From NCBI RefSeq assembly GCF_000428825.1, contig NZ_AUAR01000007.1:124001-188000 (forward strand): a DNA stretch of 64,000 nt, read 5' to 3'. The notes below the pieces were generated by a model. It did not search any database, had not been told where the DNA came from, and saw nothing but the letters and a program-made list of their open reading frames with translations. A program made the position numbers and the translations under genes. The number at the start of each line of letters is the position of its first letter. Position 1 is the first letter of the stretch. This document shows, in pieces, positions 24,086-32,734 of the stretch. The stretch comes from Desulfomicrobium escambiense DSM 10707 (GTDB lineage: Bacteria; Desulfobacterota; Desulfovibrionia; Desulfovibrionales; Desulfomicrobiaceae).

Positions 24086-25537
24086 ATGAATACCAGCAAA
24101 CGCCCAACCCTGGGCGTGGCCCTCGCCCCGAAACTCGCTGCCGAATTGGCATCGCATCTGCCCGACTCGCACCGGCTGGACAACCTTCCCGTCGGCGAGG
24201 CGATGGCGTTCATGGCGACGAATGCGCAGGGCGGCCTCGCCTTTGTGGCTGTCTCCACCTGGGAGGCGCTGGACGCGGAAAGCAGAGAAAAAATCGCGGC
24301 CCATGAATCCTGGCAGCTCCTGCTCATCGCCGACCAGGCCGATCCGCAAGCCCTGGAATTCATGGCTACGGGTTCGTTCCTGACCCTCATGACCTGCCCC
24401 CTGGATGGGGCAAAAATTGCCCGCGCCCTGCATCAGGCGGAAGAAGTGTCCAGCATGTATCAGGATATCTTCATGATGGCGCGGGAAATAAGCCTCGAGC
24501 GCGAACTCCTGGCCCGCAAGAACGAGCAGCTGGCATTCCTCAACCAGGTCCTGACCCGTGCCAGTCAAACCCTTGACCCGGCGGTGATCCTCTCCAACAG
24601 CGCCGAGGATCTGGACCTGCTGCTCGATGTGCGCTCGGTGTTCGGAGTCTTCTGGAATGCCGCCGAAGGCCAGACCGAGGCCGAACTGTTCCTGCCTGAA
24701 AATCTCCCCCAGGCAAGGCAGGAAGACTGGGTCAACCACCTGCTGAGCGTGGCCGGGCGGCTGTGCAGGGATGCCATCCGCGGCTACCAGGTGTCCTTCC
24801 TGACGCCCCGGGAAGGCATCGAAGGCGATGCGCCGGAATTGGATCAGCTGGTCACCATCCCCTTGAGCGTTGGGCCGGAGCCCTTCGGGACCCTGGTCAT
24901 CTGCTCGCGGGAGGCTTCGGCCCTCGGCCAGGACCGTCTGCGCATCCTGACCTCGGCCGCCAACCACCTTGCCCTGGCCATGCGCAACAGCCTGGAGTTC
25001 CGCAAGACCAAGGCCCGGGCCGACCATGACGGCCTGACGCGCATCTCCAATCGTCACCATTTTGACATGCGGCTGCGCGAAGAACTCAAGCGCCACCAGC
25101 GCCACCAGGACGAACTGAGCCTGATGATGATCGACCTGGACTACTTCAAGTCCGTCAACGACACCTACGGCCATCAGGCCGGCGACATGGTGCTCAAAGA
25201 GGTCGGCCGCATCCTGCAGAAGACCCTGCGCGAATCCGACTTCCCGGCCCGTTACGGCGGGGAGGAGTTCGTGGTCATCCTGCCCCAGACCAGGGAGGAC
25301 CAGGCCTGGACCCTGGCTGAACGACTGCGCGCCGTCATCGGGCAGACCGTGTTCCGCGTGCAGCGCAAGCGGTTCAGGGTCACGGCCTCCATCGGTATCG
25401 CCGGCGTGCAGCCCGGCGCCCTGGCCAAGCCCGAGTCCCTCATCTTCAAGGCCGACCAGGCCCTCTACCTGGCCAAGGCCAGCGGACGGAACATGGTCTG
25501 CTGCTCGGCCATCGAGGAGACGTCCGTGGCGCACTGA
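24086..25537 (+). CDS. GAF-GGDEF diguanylate cyclase
   Basis: 483 residues. Residues 1 to about 115 are a poorly recognised N-terminal domain, followed by a short coiled-coil (EISLERELLARKNEQLAFLNQVL), a GAF-like domain (about 150-310) and a C-terminal GGDEF domain opening with HDGLTRISNRHHFD. The active loop is GGEEF (391-395) and the inhibitory I-site RESD (381-384) stands at the correct five-residue distance, so it should make c-di-GMP with product inhibition. ATG 24086 has GGAGG upstream. No membrane segment is evident, so it is a cytosolic sensor; signal unknown. Confidence 0.9.
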   Translation: MNTSKRPTLGVALAPKLAAELASHLPDSHRLDNLPVGEAMAFMATNAQGGLAFVAVSTWEALDAESREKIAAHESWQLLLIADQADPQALEFMATGSFLTLMTCPLDGAKIARALHQAEEVSSMYQDIFMMAREISLERELLARKNEQLAFLNQVLTRASQTLDPAVILSNSAEDLDLLLDVRSVFGVFWNAAEGQTEAELFLPENLPQARQEDWVNHLLSVAGRLCRDAIRGYQVSFLTPREGIEGDAPELDQLVTIPLSVGPEPFGTLVICSREASALGQDRLRILTSAANHLALAMRNSLEFRKTKARADHDGLTRISNRHHFDMRLREELKRHQRHQDELSLMMIDLDYFKSVNDTYGHQAGDMVLKEVGRILQKTLRESDFPARYGGEEFVVILPQTREDQAWTLAERLRAVIGQTVFRVQRKRFRVTASIGIAGVQPGALAKPESLIFKADQALYLAKASGRNMVCCSAIEETSVAH

Positions 25538-25561
25538 AACGAAGATTTGTCCCGAAGAACG

Positions 25562-25604
25562 CGAATGGCCGCGGGCTGAGACACGCCCGCGGCCATTCGT
25601 TTTT
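25562..25604. terminator. Strong terminator between convergent GGDEF and dctM genes
   Basis: A perfect 15-bp stem, arms 25562-25576 and 25585-25599, loop TGAGACAC, followed by TTTTT on the plus strand. It ends five bases before the dctM stop on the other strand and may serve both. Confidence 0.9.
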
Positions 25605-25609
25605 CCGTG

Positions 25610-26884
25610 CTACCTGAGGATCGACGGCAGCCAGGTTGAGATGACCGGAATGTAGGTCACCATCAGCAGGCAGAGGAAGAGCAGGGCGAGAAACGGCAGC
25701 ACGGACCGGGCGATCTCCGTCAGCGGCTTGCCGGTAATGCCCATGGCCACGAAGAGGTTCAGGCCGAAGGGGAAGGTCAGGAAGCCGATCTCGACGTTGA
25801 CGATCATCATGATGCCCCAGGCCACGGGGTCGATGCCGAAATGGGTCAGCATGGGCAGGAAGATGGGCGTGAGGACCAGGATGGAGGTCACGATGTCCAT
25901 GACGCAGCCGATGAGCAGCAGGAGCACGTTGACCAGAAAGAGAAAGACGTACTTGTTGCCGATGTGCGCGCTGATGAACTGGGCGGCCTGGGCCGGCAGC
26001 TGCTCCCGCGTCAGCAGCCAGATGAAGGGCATGGCGCAGGCGATGATGAACAGCAGGGCCGAGGACAGCACCGCGCTCTTGACCAAGATGGCCCGGAACT
26101 TGGCCCAGGTCAGGGAGCGGTAGACGAAGGTCTCGACCAGCAGGGCGTAGACCACGGACACCCCCGCCGCCTCGGTGGGCGTGAAGATGCCCGAGTAGAT
26201 CCCGCCCAGAACGATGACCGGCATGGCCAGCCCCCACAAGGCCCGGCCGAGGATGCGCATGGTCTCCCCGAAGGAATGGGAGGACGTCGCCCCCCAGCCG
26301 TGGCGCCGGGCCATGTACAGGGCGAAGGCGCCCAGCACGACGACGCGCACCACGCCGGGCACGACCCCGGCCATGAACATGTCGCTGACCGAGGTGTTGC
26401 CCACCAGGGAATAGAGGACCATGGGGATGGACGGCGGGATGAGGATGCCCAGGGTGCCGGCGCTGGTGATGAGGCCGATGCTGAACTTCTCGTCGTAGCC
26501 CGCGCGGATGAGGGCCGGGATCATGATACTGCCAACGGCGATGACCGTGGCCGGGCTCGACCCCGAGATGGCCGCGAAGAACATGCAGGTCAGGATGCCG
26601 GCCAGGGCCAGGCCGCCCCGGAAGCGCCCCACGCAGGCGTTCATGGACTCGACGAGATAATGCGCGATGCGCCCCTCGGCCATGATGTTCCCGGCCAGGA
26701 TGAAGAACGGGATGGACAGGAGCAGGAAGTTGTCCAGGCCGCGGAAGAGCTGCTGCACCAGGGCCGTCAGGGGCACGTTCATGAACAGCGTCACTGCCCC
26801 GGCCGTGGTGGCCAGGACAACGATGGCGATGGGCGTGGACAGCAGGAGCAGTCCCAGAAAAACGCAGACGATGAACCAGACCAT
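25610..26884 (-). CDS. dctM: TRAP transporter large permease (DctM), second operon
   Basis: 424 residues, about 12 hydrophobic segments: GLDNFLLLSIPFFILAGNIMAEG, FFAAISGSSPATVIAVGSIMIPAL, IPPSIPMVLYSLVGNTSVSDMF and FTPTEAAGVSVVYA are DctM signatures. ATG 26884 is used since the 39 codons upstream in frame overlap dctQ in an Arg-rich shadow. It is the last gene of a dctP-dctQ-dctM set on the minus strand. Unlike the first TRAP locus this one has no TetR gene attached. Confidence 0.92.
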   Translation of the reverse strand: MVWFIVCVFLGLLLLSTPIAIVVLATTAGAVTLFMNVPLTALVQQLFRGLDNFLLLSIPFFILAGNIMAEGRIAHYLVESMNACVGRFRGGLALAGILTCMFFAAISGSSPATVIAVGSIMIPALIRAGYDEKFSIGLITSAGTLGILIPPSIPMVLYSLVGNTSVSDMFMAGVVPGVVRVVVLGAFALYMARRHGWGATSSHSFGETMRILGRALWGLAMPVIVLGGIYSGIFTPTEAAGVSVVYALLVETFVYRSLTWAKFRAILVKSAVLSSALLFIIACAMPFIWLLTREQLPAQAAQFISAHIGNKYVFLFLVNVLLLLIGCVMDIVTSILVLTPIFLPMLTHFGIDPVAWGIMMIVNVEIGFLTFPFGLNLFVAMGITGKPLTEIARSVLPFLALLFLCLLMVTYIPVISTWLPSILR

Positions 26885-27381
26885 CAGGCCCCCTCCCCTT
26901 CTCCGCCGGCAAGGACGATGCGCACCTGCTCCCAAGCCTTGTGGCCAAAACGTGCGGCGATGCTGAGCCCGAAGACGGGAATGGGCAGATAGGCCACCCA
27001 CATGGGCAGGCCGAGGGCTGCCATGGTCATGCCGTAACGGGCCAGCAGCGCGGTCTGCTCCCAGCCGAACCAGGCGATGACCAGCATGACCGCGGCGCTC
27101 AGAAGGTTGGCCAGGGCGCGCAGGCCCGCGCCGACGCGTCTGGGGGCGTACTGGGTCACGGCCTCCATGGAGAAATGCGCCCCGTGTTTCACGGCCATTC
27201 CCGCCCCGGCGAAGGTGGCGAAGACTACGAGGTAGCGGCTGCCTTCGTCGAACCAGTCGAAGGTCAGACCAAGGAAATAGCGGGTCAGGACCTGGATGGT
27301 CGTGCCCACGGCCAGGAGCAGGAGCAGGCCGCCCACGGCCAGCTCTTCCAGATTGCCGAGAATGTTCAGAAACTTCTTCAT
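26884..27381 (-). CDS. dctQ: TRAP transporter small permease (DctQ), second operon
   Basis: 165 residues with four predicted helices and the family segment GLTFDWFDEGSRYLVVFATFAGAGMAVKHGAHFSME. ATG 27381 (MKKFLNILG) is preferred over the in-frame ATG at 27441, whose extra codons run through the terminator hairpin at 27391-27417. The stop touches the dctM start. Its ribosome site (GAGAG) is modest and lies immediately downstream of that terminator, so translation of dctQM depends on readthrough or an unseen promoter. Confidence 0.88.
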   Translation of the reverse strand: MKKFLNILGNLEELAVGGLLLLLAVGTTIQVLTRYFLGLTFDWFDEGSRYLVVFATFAGAGMAVKHGAHFSMEAVTQYAPRRVGAGLRALANLLSAAVMLVIAWFGWEQTALLARYGMTMAALGLPMWVAYLPIPVFGLSIAARFGHKAWEQVRIVLAGGEGEGA

Positions 27382-27390
27382 GTCGCTCTC

Positions 27391-27417
27391 AAAAAAGGCA
27401 GGGCCCGCAGGCCCTGC
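27391..27417 (-). terminator. Internal terminator between dctP and dctQ
   Basis: On the minus strand GCAGGGCC (27417-27410), loop TGCG, GGCCCTGC (27405-27398), one C, then TTTTTT (27396-27391). A textbook hairpin plus U-tract placed inside the operon, likely lowering dctQM relative to the abundant binding protein. Confidence 0.85.
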
Positions 27418-27471
27418 ATCGTTGGCATCATATGCGGCCACGGCACCGGGTCCGGGGCCGTCAGCAGAAGC

Positions 27472-28527
27472 CTATTTACTGTACTCGCTCACCTTGGCCA
27501 CGATCAGGTCGTAGTAGCGCTTGCCCGCCCACTTGCCGAACTTGGGGTCGTTCGGGATGGTACCGGCCTGCTGGGCGAACTTCTCGTGCACGGGCAGGAC
27601 CGCGTCGTGGAAGGCCTGACGCTCTTCGGGCGTCAGTTCGGCGATGGTCGCCCCGAACTTGTCCTTGGCCAGCTGTTCGAGCTCCGCGCGCATCTTCGTG
27701 TTCTCGGAGCGGTTGATGTCCTCGGCGATCTTGGCCGCATCGACGAAGATCTTCTGCTGCTCCGGAGTCAGGCTTTCCCAGACCGGCAGGCTGACCATCT
27801 TGTACAGGCAGGTCAGGGAGTGGGAGGAACGCGTGAGGAACTTGGCCACTTCCGTGAACTTCATCATGACCGAGGTCGGGATGGGGTTCTCCTGCATGTC
27901 CACGGCGCCCTGCTGCAGGGCCGTGTACAGTTCGGGGAACGGGATGCCCACGGGGTTGGCGCCCAGGGCCCGGAAGCTGTCCAGGAAGACGGGGGAGTCC
28001 ATGACGCGCACGCGCACGCCCTTCATCTGCTCAGGCGACGTGATGGTGCGGTCGCGCACGCCGAAATCGCGCATCTCGTTCTCGGCGTAGCCGATGGGCA
28101 TGAGCCCCATCTGCGGCATGAGGGCGTCCATGACGGTCTTGAACTCCTCGTCGGCCAGGACCTTGTAGGCCACCTCCTTGCTCGGGAAAAGGAAGAAGAG
28201 GTCCAGCAGTCCCACCTGCGGGATGAGGTTGGACATGACCGCCGTGGTGCAGTCCATCATGTCCAGGGTGCCGAACTGGACCTGCTCCAGCATGGAGCGC
28301 TCGTTGCCGAGCTGGCCCAGGGGGAAGACCTCGATCTTGATCTCGCCCTTCGTCTCCTTCTCGACGTGCTCGGCGAAGGCCAGTGCCGCGCGGTGCATGG
28401 GGAAGGGCTTGTTGTCGATCTGGGTCGGGGCGATGTGGCCGAACTTCAGGACGCGCGCGGCCTGGGCCGAGACGGCGCAGAACAGGGCCAGGACCAGGAA
28501 CAGGATCGCAACTCCTTTCGCTTTCAT
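27472..28527 (-). CDS. dctP: TRAP transporter substrate-binding protein (DctP), second operon
   Basis: 351 residues with signal peptide MKAKGVAILFLVLALFCAVS cut near AQA. The mature part follows DctP: LKFGHIAPTQIDNKPFPMHRAALAFAEHVEK, GVRVRVMDSPVFLDSFRALGANPVGIPFPE (the Arg expected to bind carboxylate) and QQGAVDMQENP. The start has GGAGT upstream. The gene is divergent from the D-lactate-dehydrogenase-like gene 275 bases away, which suggests a lactate-like hydroxy acid as substrate; this is inference from context. Confidence 0.9.
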   Translation of the reverse strand: MKAKGVAILFLVLALFCAVSAQAARVLKFGHIAPTQIDNKPFPMHRAALAFAEHVEKETKGEIKIEVFPLGQLGNERSMLEQVQFGTLDMMDCTTAVMSNLIPQVGLLDLFFLFPSKEVAYKVLADEEFKTVMDALMPQMGLMPIGYAENEMRDFGVRDRTITSPEQMKGVRVRVMDSPVFLDSFRALGANPVGIPFPELYTALQQGAVDMQENPIPTSVMMKFTEVAKFLTRSSHSLTCLYKMVSLPVWESLTPEQQKIFVDAAKIAEDINRSENTKMRAELEQLAKDKFGATIAELTPEERQAFHDAVLPVHEKFAQQAGTIPNDPKFGKWAGKRYYDLIVAKVSEYSK

Positions 28528-28665
28528 TGGGGACTCCTGCGGAACCGTGCTGAACGATCTCGTCGCAACAGCACAACCCTCTGTTTTTATTGATTATATT
28601 GAAAAAAAGACCGTATGCGAAGTATAAACAATTATCGATCGTCGCGTCCCTTGGCAACCCTTTTC

Positions 28666-28678
28666 TGACCATCGGTCA
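28666..28678. promoter_or_regulatory. Candidate operator between dctP and the D-lactate dehydrogenase gene
   Basis: TGACC-ATC-GGTCA is a perfect inverted repeat in the divergent intergenic region (28528-28802). It is placed to control either or both genes. The regulator is not in the window and the assignment is tentative. Confidence 0.35.
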
Positions 28679-28802
28679 CTCCGACAGAAGGGCGGAAAAC
28701 GCGGCGCATTGACTTCAACACAACCGGCACCTAGTGATTCTGACTTTCAAGCATACCCGCCCCGGCTCAGCGTTTCCGGGGCCTTGACCATACGGAGCGA
28801 CC

Positions 28803-31601
28803 ATGCTGCCACCAGATCTTTGCGCCGGGCTGGCGCGCATCCTGCCCCCCGACCGCGTCCACCTCGATGCCGTGCGTGCACGCGTGTTCGCCCTGGACGC
28901 GAGCATCTACCAGCCCCGCGCCAGGGCCGTCGTGGACATCGAGCGCGAAGCCGAAGTCCTGGCCCTGCTTGAGCTGATGCGCGTGCACGGCGCAGGCGTG
29001 ACCTTCCGCGGCGCGGGCACGAGCCTCAACGGACAGGCCACGGGCGAGGACATCGTGGCGCGCATCCGCGGGCCGCGGTGGCGGGACCATAAGGTGCTGG
29101 AGGAGGGACGCTTCATCCGCCTGGGCTGCGGGCTGACGGGCGGCGAGGCCGACGCGCTGCTGGCGCCCTTCGGGCGGCGCATCGGCCCGGACCCGGCCTC
29201 GGCCGCGGCCGCGACCATCGGCGGCATCGTCGCCAACAACGCGGCGGGCATGTGCTGCACCGTGGACCAGAACACCTTCGCCACCTTGCGCTCCCTGCGC
29301 GTCATCCTGGCCGACGGCGCGGTTCTCGACACCGGCGACGCGGACAGCGTGGCGGCCTTCCGCGCCAGCCACGCCCCCGTCCTGGAGCGCCTCACGGCCC
29401 TGCGCGAACGCATCATGGCCGACCCGCAGCTCGCGGCGCGCATCCGGCGCAAGTACTCCATCAAGAACACCACGGGCTACGCCGTGAACGCCCTGACCGA
29501 GTGCGAGGACCCCGTCGACATCCTGACCCACCTCATGATCGGCTCCGAGGGGACGCTCGGCTTCGTCAGCTCCGTGACTCTGGAGACCGTGCCCGTTTTC
29601 CCCCTGCGGGCCACGGCCCTGGTGGTCTTCCCCGACCTCGACGCCGCGGCACGGGCGGTCATGGCCCTGCGCGGCTGCTGCCCGGTGCAGGCCGCCGAAC
29701 TGCTGGACCGCACCTCCATCCGCGCCGTTGAGAACCTGCCCGCCGCCCCGCCCCTGCTGCGCGAACTGGGTGACGACGCCTGCGCCGTGCTCATGGAGAC
29801 CCGCGCGACAGACCCGGAAACCCTGCGGCGCAACACGGCTGACATTCTCGCCGCCCTGGAGGGCATTGCGCAGGTCGCCCCGGCGCGCTTCACCACGGAC
29901 GGGGCCGAATGCGAACGGCTGTGGGCCGTGCGGCGCGGACTCTTCTCGGCCGTGAGCAGCTACCGGGCCGCCGACGAGTACGTCATCACCGAGGACATCA
30001 ATATCCCGGTGGAGCGCCTGGCCGAAGGGTGCGCGGCCTTCAGGCGCCTCTTCGCCCGCCACGGCTACGAAGCCGGGGTCATGGGGCACGCCTTCCACGG
30101 CAATTTCCACTTCACCCTGCCCACGCGCATCAGCGACCCCCGCGAACTGGACCGCCTGCACGGCTTCCTGGACGATCTGGCCGAGGTCATCACCCGCGAC
30201 TTCGACGGCTCCCTCAAGGCCGAACACGGCACGGGCCGGGCCATCGCGCCCTACGTGCGTCTGGAGTGGGGGGACACGGTCTACGCGGTCATGCGCGAGA
30301 TCAAGGCCCTGCTGGACCCGCACGGCGTCCTCAACCCCGGCGTCATGTTCGACGAGGACCCGCACGCCCACCTGCGGGGGCTGAAACTCCCCCTGACCAG
30401 CCACCCGCGCATCGACATGTGCGTGGACTGCGGTTTCTGCGAGCCTGTCTGCCCCTCGCGGCACATGGCCTTCACCCCGCGTCAGCGCATCGCGGCCTGG
30501 CGGGAGATCAGCCGGTTGGAACAGGATGGCCGAAGCGACGAGGCCCGACATTGGCGCGCCGCCTTCGCGGAACTGGGCGAATCGACCTGCGCCACGGACG
30601 GCCTGTGCACGACCCGCTGCCCCCTGGCCATCGACGTGGCGTCCTTCATCCGCGACCTGCGCCACGACGCCCTTTCTCCGGCGGCCCGCACCGTCGCCAA
30701 CGCCGCGGCCGGCCATTTCGCAGGCGCAACGGCCCTGGCCCGGACCGCCCTCGGCACGGCCGACCTGGCGCACCTGGCCCTGGGGCCCGAAAAACTCGAA
30801 TCCGTGAGTCGCATCATGACCAGGCTGAGCGGACAGCGCCTGCCTGGCTGGATGCCCGGCCTGCCCCGGCCGGCAGCTCGGATCGTGCGGAAACCCGCCG
30901 CCGAGCACAGGGAGACCGTCGTCTACCTGCCGTCCTGCGCCACGCGCACCATGGGCGACACGCGCCGCGCCCCTGCCGAGAGTCTGGTCGAGGTCACGGT
31001 GCGCCTGCTGGAGCGGGCCGGCTTCGCCGTGCGCATCCCTGACGGCGTCGAGGGCCTGTGCTGCGGCAAGGCCTTCGAAACCAAGGGTCTGTATGCCCAA
31101 GCCGAGACGAAGCTGCGCGAACTGGAGCGGGCCCTGCACGCCGCGTCGGACAACGGCCGACACCCCGTCCTGTGCGACACAAGCCCATGCCTGGCGCGTA
31201 TGAAAAAGGATATCCGGGGCCTGTCGCTGTTCGAGCCCGTCGAGTTCGCCCGCGTCTTCCTGCTCCCCCGGCTGCGCTTTCAGCCGGTGGATCGGCGCAT
31301 CGCCCTGCACCCGACCTGCTCCACCCGCCTCATGGGCCTGGCCGACGCCTTCCACGAACTGGCCCGCGGCCTGGCGGTGGAAGTCGTCCTGCCGCGGGGG
31401 ATTCTGTGCTGCGGCTTCGCCGGCGACAAGGGCTTCCACCGCCCGGAGCTGAACGCCTCGGCCCTGGCCGGTCTGGCCGAGCAGGTCCGGGACTGCGCCG
31501 AAGGCTACTCGACCTCGCGCACCTGCGAGATCGGACTGGCAATCCATGGGGGCATCCCGTACCGCAACATCCTCTACCTGCTGGAGGAATGCTCCAGATA
31601 G
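28803..31601 (+). CDS. FAD-linked D-lactate dehydrogenase-type oxidoreductase with Fe-S/CCG domains
   Basis: 932 residues, a GlcD-GlcF type fusion. Residues 1 to about 450 are the FAD-binding type 4 module (VTFRGAGTSLNGQATGEDIV, GPDPASAAAATIGGIVANNAAG, SEGTLGFVSSVTLE). Then two cysteine motifs for Fe-S clusters (CVDCGFCEPVCP and CATDGLCTTRCP) and two CCG-type segments (LCCGKAFETKG, LCCGFAGDKGF). Such proteins oxidise D-lactate or related 2-hydroxy acids to the keto acid and pass electrons to the membrane or other carriers. Divergent from a TRAP transporter and 500 bases before lutC. Glycolate or 2-hydroxyglutarate remain alternative substrates. Start has GGAGCG upstream. Confidence 0.88.
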   Translation: MLPPDLCAGLARILPPDRVHLDAVRARVFALDASIYQPRARAVVDIEREAEVLALLELMRVHGAGVTFRGAGTSLNGQATGEDIVARIRGPRWRDHKVLEEGRFIRLGCGLTGGEADALLAPFGRRIGPDPASAAAATIGGIVANNAAGMCCTVDQNTFATLRSLRVILADGAVLDTGDADSVAAFRASHAPVLERLTALRERIMADPQLAARIRRKYSIKNTTGYAVNALTECEDPVDILTHLMIGSEGTLGFVSSVTLETVPVFPLRATALVVFPDLDAAARAVMALRGCCPVQAAELLDRTSIRAVENLPAAPPLLRELGDDACAVLMETRATDPETLRRNTADILAALEGIAQVAPARFTTDGAECERLWAVRRGLFSAVSSYRAADEYVITEDINIPVERLAEGCAAFRRLFARHGYEAGVMGHAFHGNFHFTLPTRISDPRELDRLHGFLDDLAEVITRDFDGSLKAEHGTGRAIAPYVRLEWGDTVYAVMREIKALLDPHGVLNPGVMFDEDPHAHLRGLKLPLTSHPRIDMCVDCGFCEPVCPSRHMAFTPRQRIAAWREISRLEQDGRSDEARHWRAAFAELGESTCATDGLCTTRCPLAIDVASFIRDLRHDALSPAARTVANAAAGHFAGATALARTALGTADLAHLALGPEKLESVSRIMTRLSGQRLPGWMPGLPRPAARIVRKPAAEHRETVVYLPSCATRTMGDTRRAPAESLVEVTVRLLERAGFAVRIPDGVEGLCCGKAFETKGLYAQAETKLRELERALHAASDNGRHPVLCDTSPCLARMKKDIRGLSLFEPVEFARVFLLPRLRFQPVDRRIALHPTCSTRLMGLADAFHELARGLAVEVVLPRGILCCGFAGDKGFHRPELNASALAGLAEQVRDCAEGYSTSRTCEIGLAIHGGIPYRNILYLLEECSR

Positions 31602-31695
31602 CCGGAATGGCTCAGATGAATGACACGGCTCTCCGCCTGCCCATGCACGGCTCACGTTGGCAGGCATTACTTGGTGCGGTGCCGGAAGACGTCAA

Positions 31696-31814
31696 AGGCA
31701 TAGATCCCCGCCTTCGCGGGGATGACGTGTTCCAGATGCGTCATGCTGCAACATGTCCGCGATGTCCTCAGGCTCCACACCGGGTCATCCCCGCGAAGGC
31801 GGGGATCCATTGGC
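31696..31814. repeat. Paired palindromic repeat (REP/BIME-like), copy 1
   Basis: Two copies of the unit ATCCCCGCCTTCGCGGGGAT with flanking GAC lie in opposite orientation about 80 bases apart (near 31704-31726 and 31785-31808). Each unit is itself a hairpin. A closely related pair with ATTCCCGCC in place of ATCCCCGCC occurs at 50725-50848. Units of this kind are widespread intergenic repeats in proteobacteria. Confidence 0.8.
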
Positions 31815-31963
31815 CGGACGACTCCGCTCGCGTCCGTCCTGCAACGGACGGAATCCGCATCGTTCTGAGCATCCGGCTCCGCCTTGCTGCACCGGACACC
31901 ACGGACTCCGTTCTACACCAAAACTAATCAGGCCCCCTCTGCGGAGTTTGCCCCACAGATCCT

Positions 31964-31987
31964 GGGTGAAATCCCCCACCTTCACCC
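31964..31987. promoter_or_regulatory. Candidate enhancer-binding site upstream of lutC
   Basis: GGGTGAA (31964-31970) and TTCACCC (31981-31987) are exact inverted halves separated by ten bases, about 65-90 bases upstream of the sigma-54 promoter. This is the usual distance for a sigma-54 activator site. A related CCTGGGTGA sequence recurs inverted at 32088-32096. Confidence 0.5.
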
Positions 31988-32050
31988 GACTCCTTCCCCG
32001 CCTCATCACCCAACCAGCTGAAAACACATCACGAAAGTGCCCGGCATTTC

Positions 32051-32066
32051 TGGCACGCATCCTGCC
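32051..32066 (+). promoter_or_regulatory. Sigma-54 promoter of lutC-lutBA
   Basis: TGGCACGCATCCTGCC matches the RpoN consensus: GG at 32052-32053 and GC at 32064-32065, exactly 12 bases apart. The expected start point is near 32076, 26 bases before the lutC ATG. In Desulfovibrio vulgaris the lactate operon is known to be activated through sigma-54 (LurR), which fits. Confidence 0.75.
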
Positions 32067-32101
32067 TAAGATACGGCAAACGAAATCACCCAGGAGGACG
32101 T

Positions 32102-32734
32102 ATGGGACCAACCCCAGAGGTTTTGGAAAAATTCAGGAAAAAAGCGGAACTCGTCTCGGCCATCGTTTCGGAAGTTGATTCCATGGCCCAGGCCATTGCC
32201 TATACTGTCGACCTGTGCACCCAGAAAGAGGCCTGCCAGCTGCTCATGAGCGGATGCGAGGAGTCCCTTTCGGACAGGGGCCATGACCTGTGCGAACTCA
32301 AGCAGTGGGGCAAAGTCATCGCCGCCCCGGCCCTGAACGACGCCGACATGGCCGAACTGGTCAAGCAGGCCGCCAGCCGCGGCATCTCGGTCATCAAGGA
32401 AGGGATGCGCAAGAACCTGGCCGGCATCGACATCGGATTCACCATGGCCGACTACGGCATCGGCGAGACCGGGAGCCTGGTCATCGACTCCTCCAGCGAG
32501 GAACTGCGCCTGGCGACCATGATCAGCGAAATCCACGTCGCGGTCATTCCCAAGTCCCGCATCCGGGCCACGGCCGAGGACATGTACGACGAGATCAAGG
32601 GCTTCCAGAGCCGCAAGCCCAACTATCTGGCCTTCGTCACCGGCGCGAGCCGCACGGCCGACATCGAACGCGTTCTGGCCCTGGGCGTGCACGGGCCCCT
32701 GGAACTGCACATCCTGATTCTGGAGGACAAATAA
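32102..32734 (+). CDS. lutC: LUD-domain lactate utilisation protein (LutC)
   Basis: 210 residues matching the LUD (LutC/YkgG) domain: ADYGIGETGSLVIDSSSEELRLATMISEIHVAVIPKSRI is the family core. LutC is a non-Fe-S subunit of the LutABC L-lactate oxidation complex. AGGAGGA precedes the ATG at 32102. The stop shares one base with the lutBA start, so both are translated from the same sigma-54-driven mRNA. Confidence 0.9.
   Translation: MGPTPEVLEKFRKKAELVSAIVSEVDSMAQAIAYTVDLCTQKEACQLLMSGCEESLSDRGHDLCELKQWGKVIAAPALNDADMAELVKQAASRGISVIKEGMRKNLAGIDIGFTMADYGIGETGSLVIDSSSEELRLATMISEIHVAVIPKSRIRATAEDMYDEIKGFQSRKPNYLAFVTGASRTADIERVLALGVHGPLELHILILEDK

Noticed and set aside
23978-25534. N-terminal extension of the GT4 glycosyltransferase frame
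   Set aside because: It runs antisense through the GAF-GGDEF gene and has no similarity to glycosyltransferases; ATG 23977 gives a complete protein.
28560-28600. Sigma-54 promoter upstream of the second dctP
   Set aside because: An AGGG...TTGC pattern has the right spacing but matches the -24 element poorly.
28767-31667. 966-codon open frame on the minus strand over the D-lactate dehydrogenase gene
   Set aside because: It is the antisense shadow of a clearly conserved 932-residue enzyme; its sequence is Gly/Arg/Val-rich with no domain.
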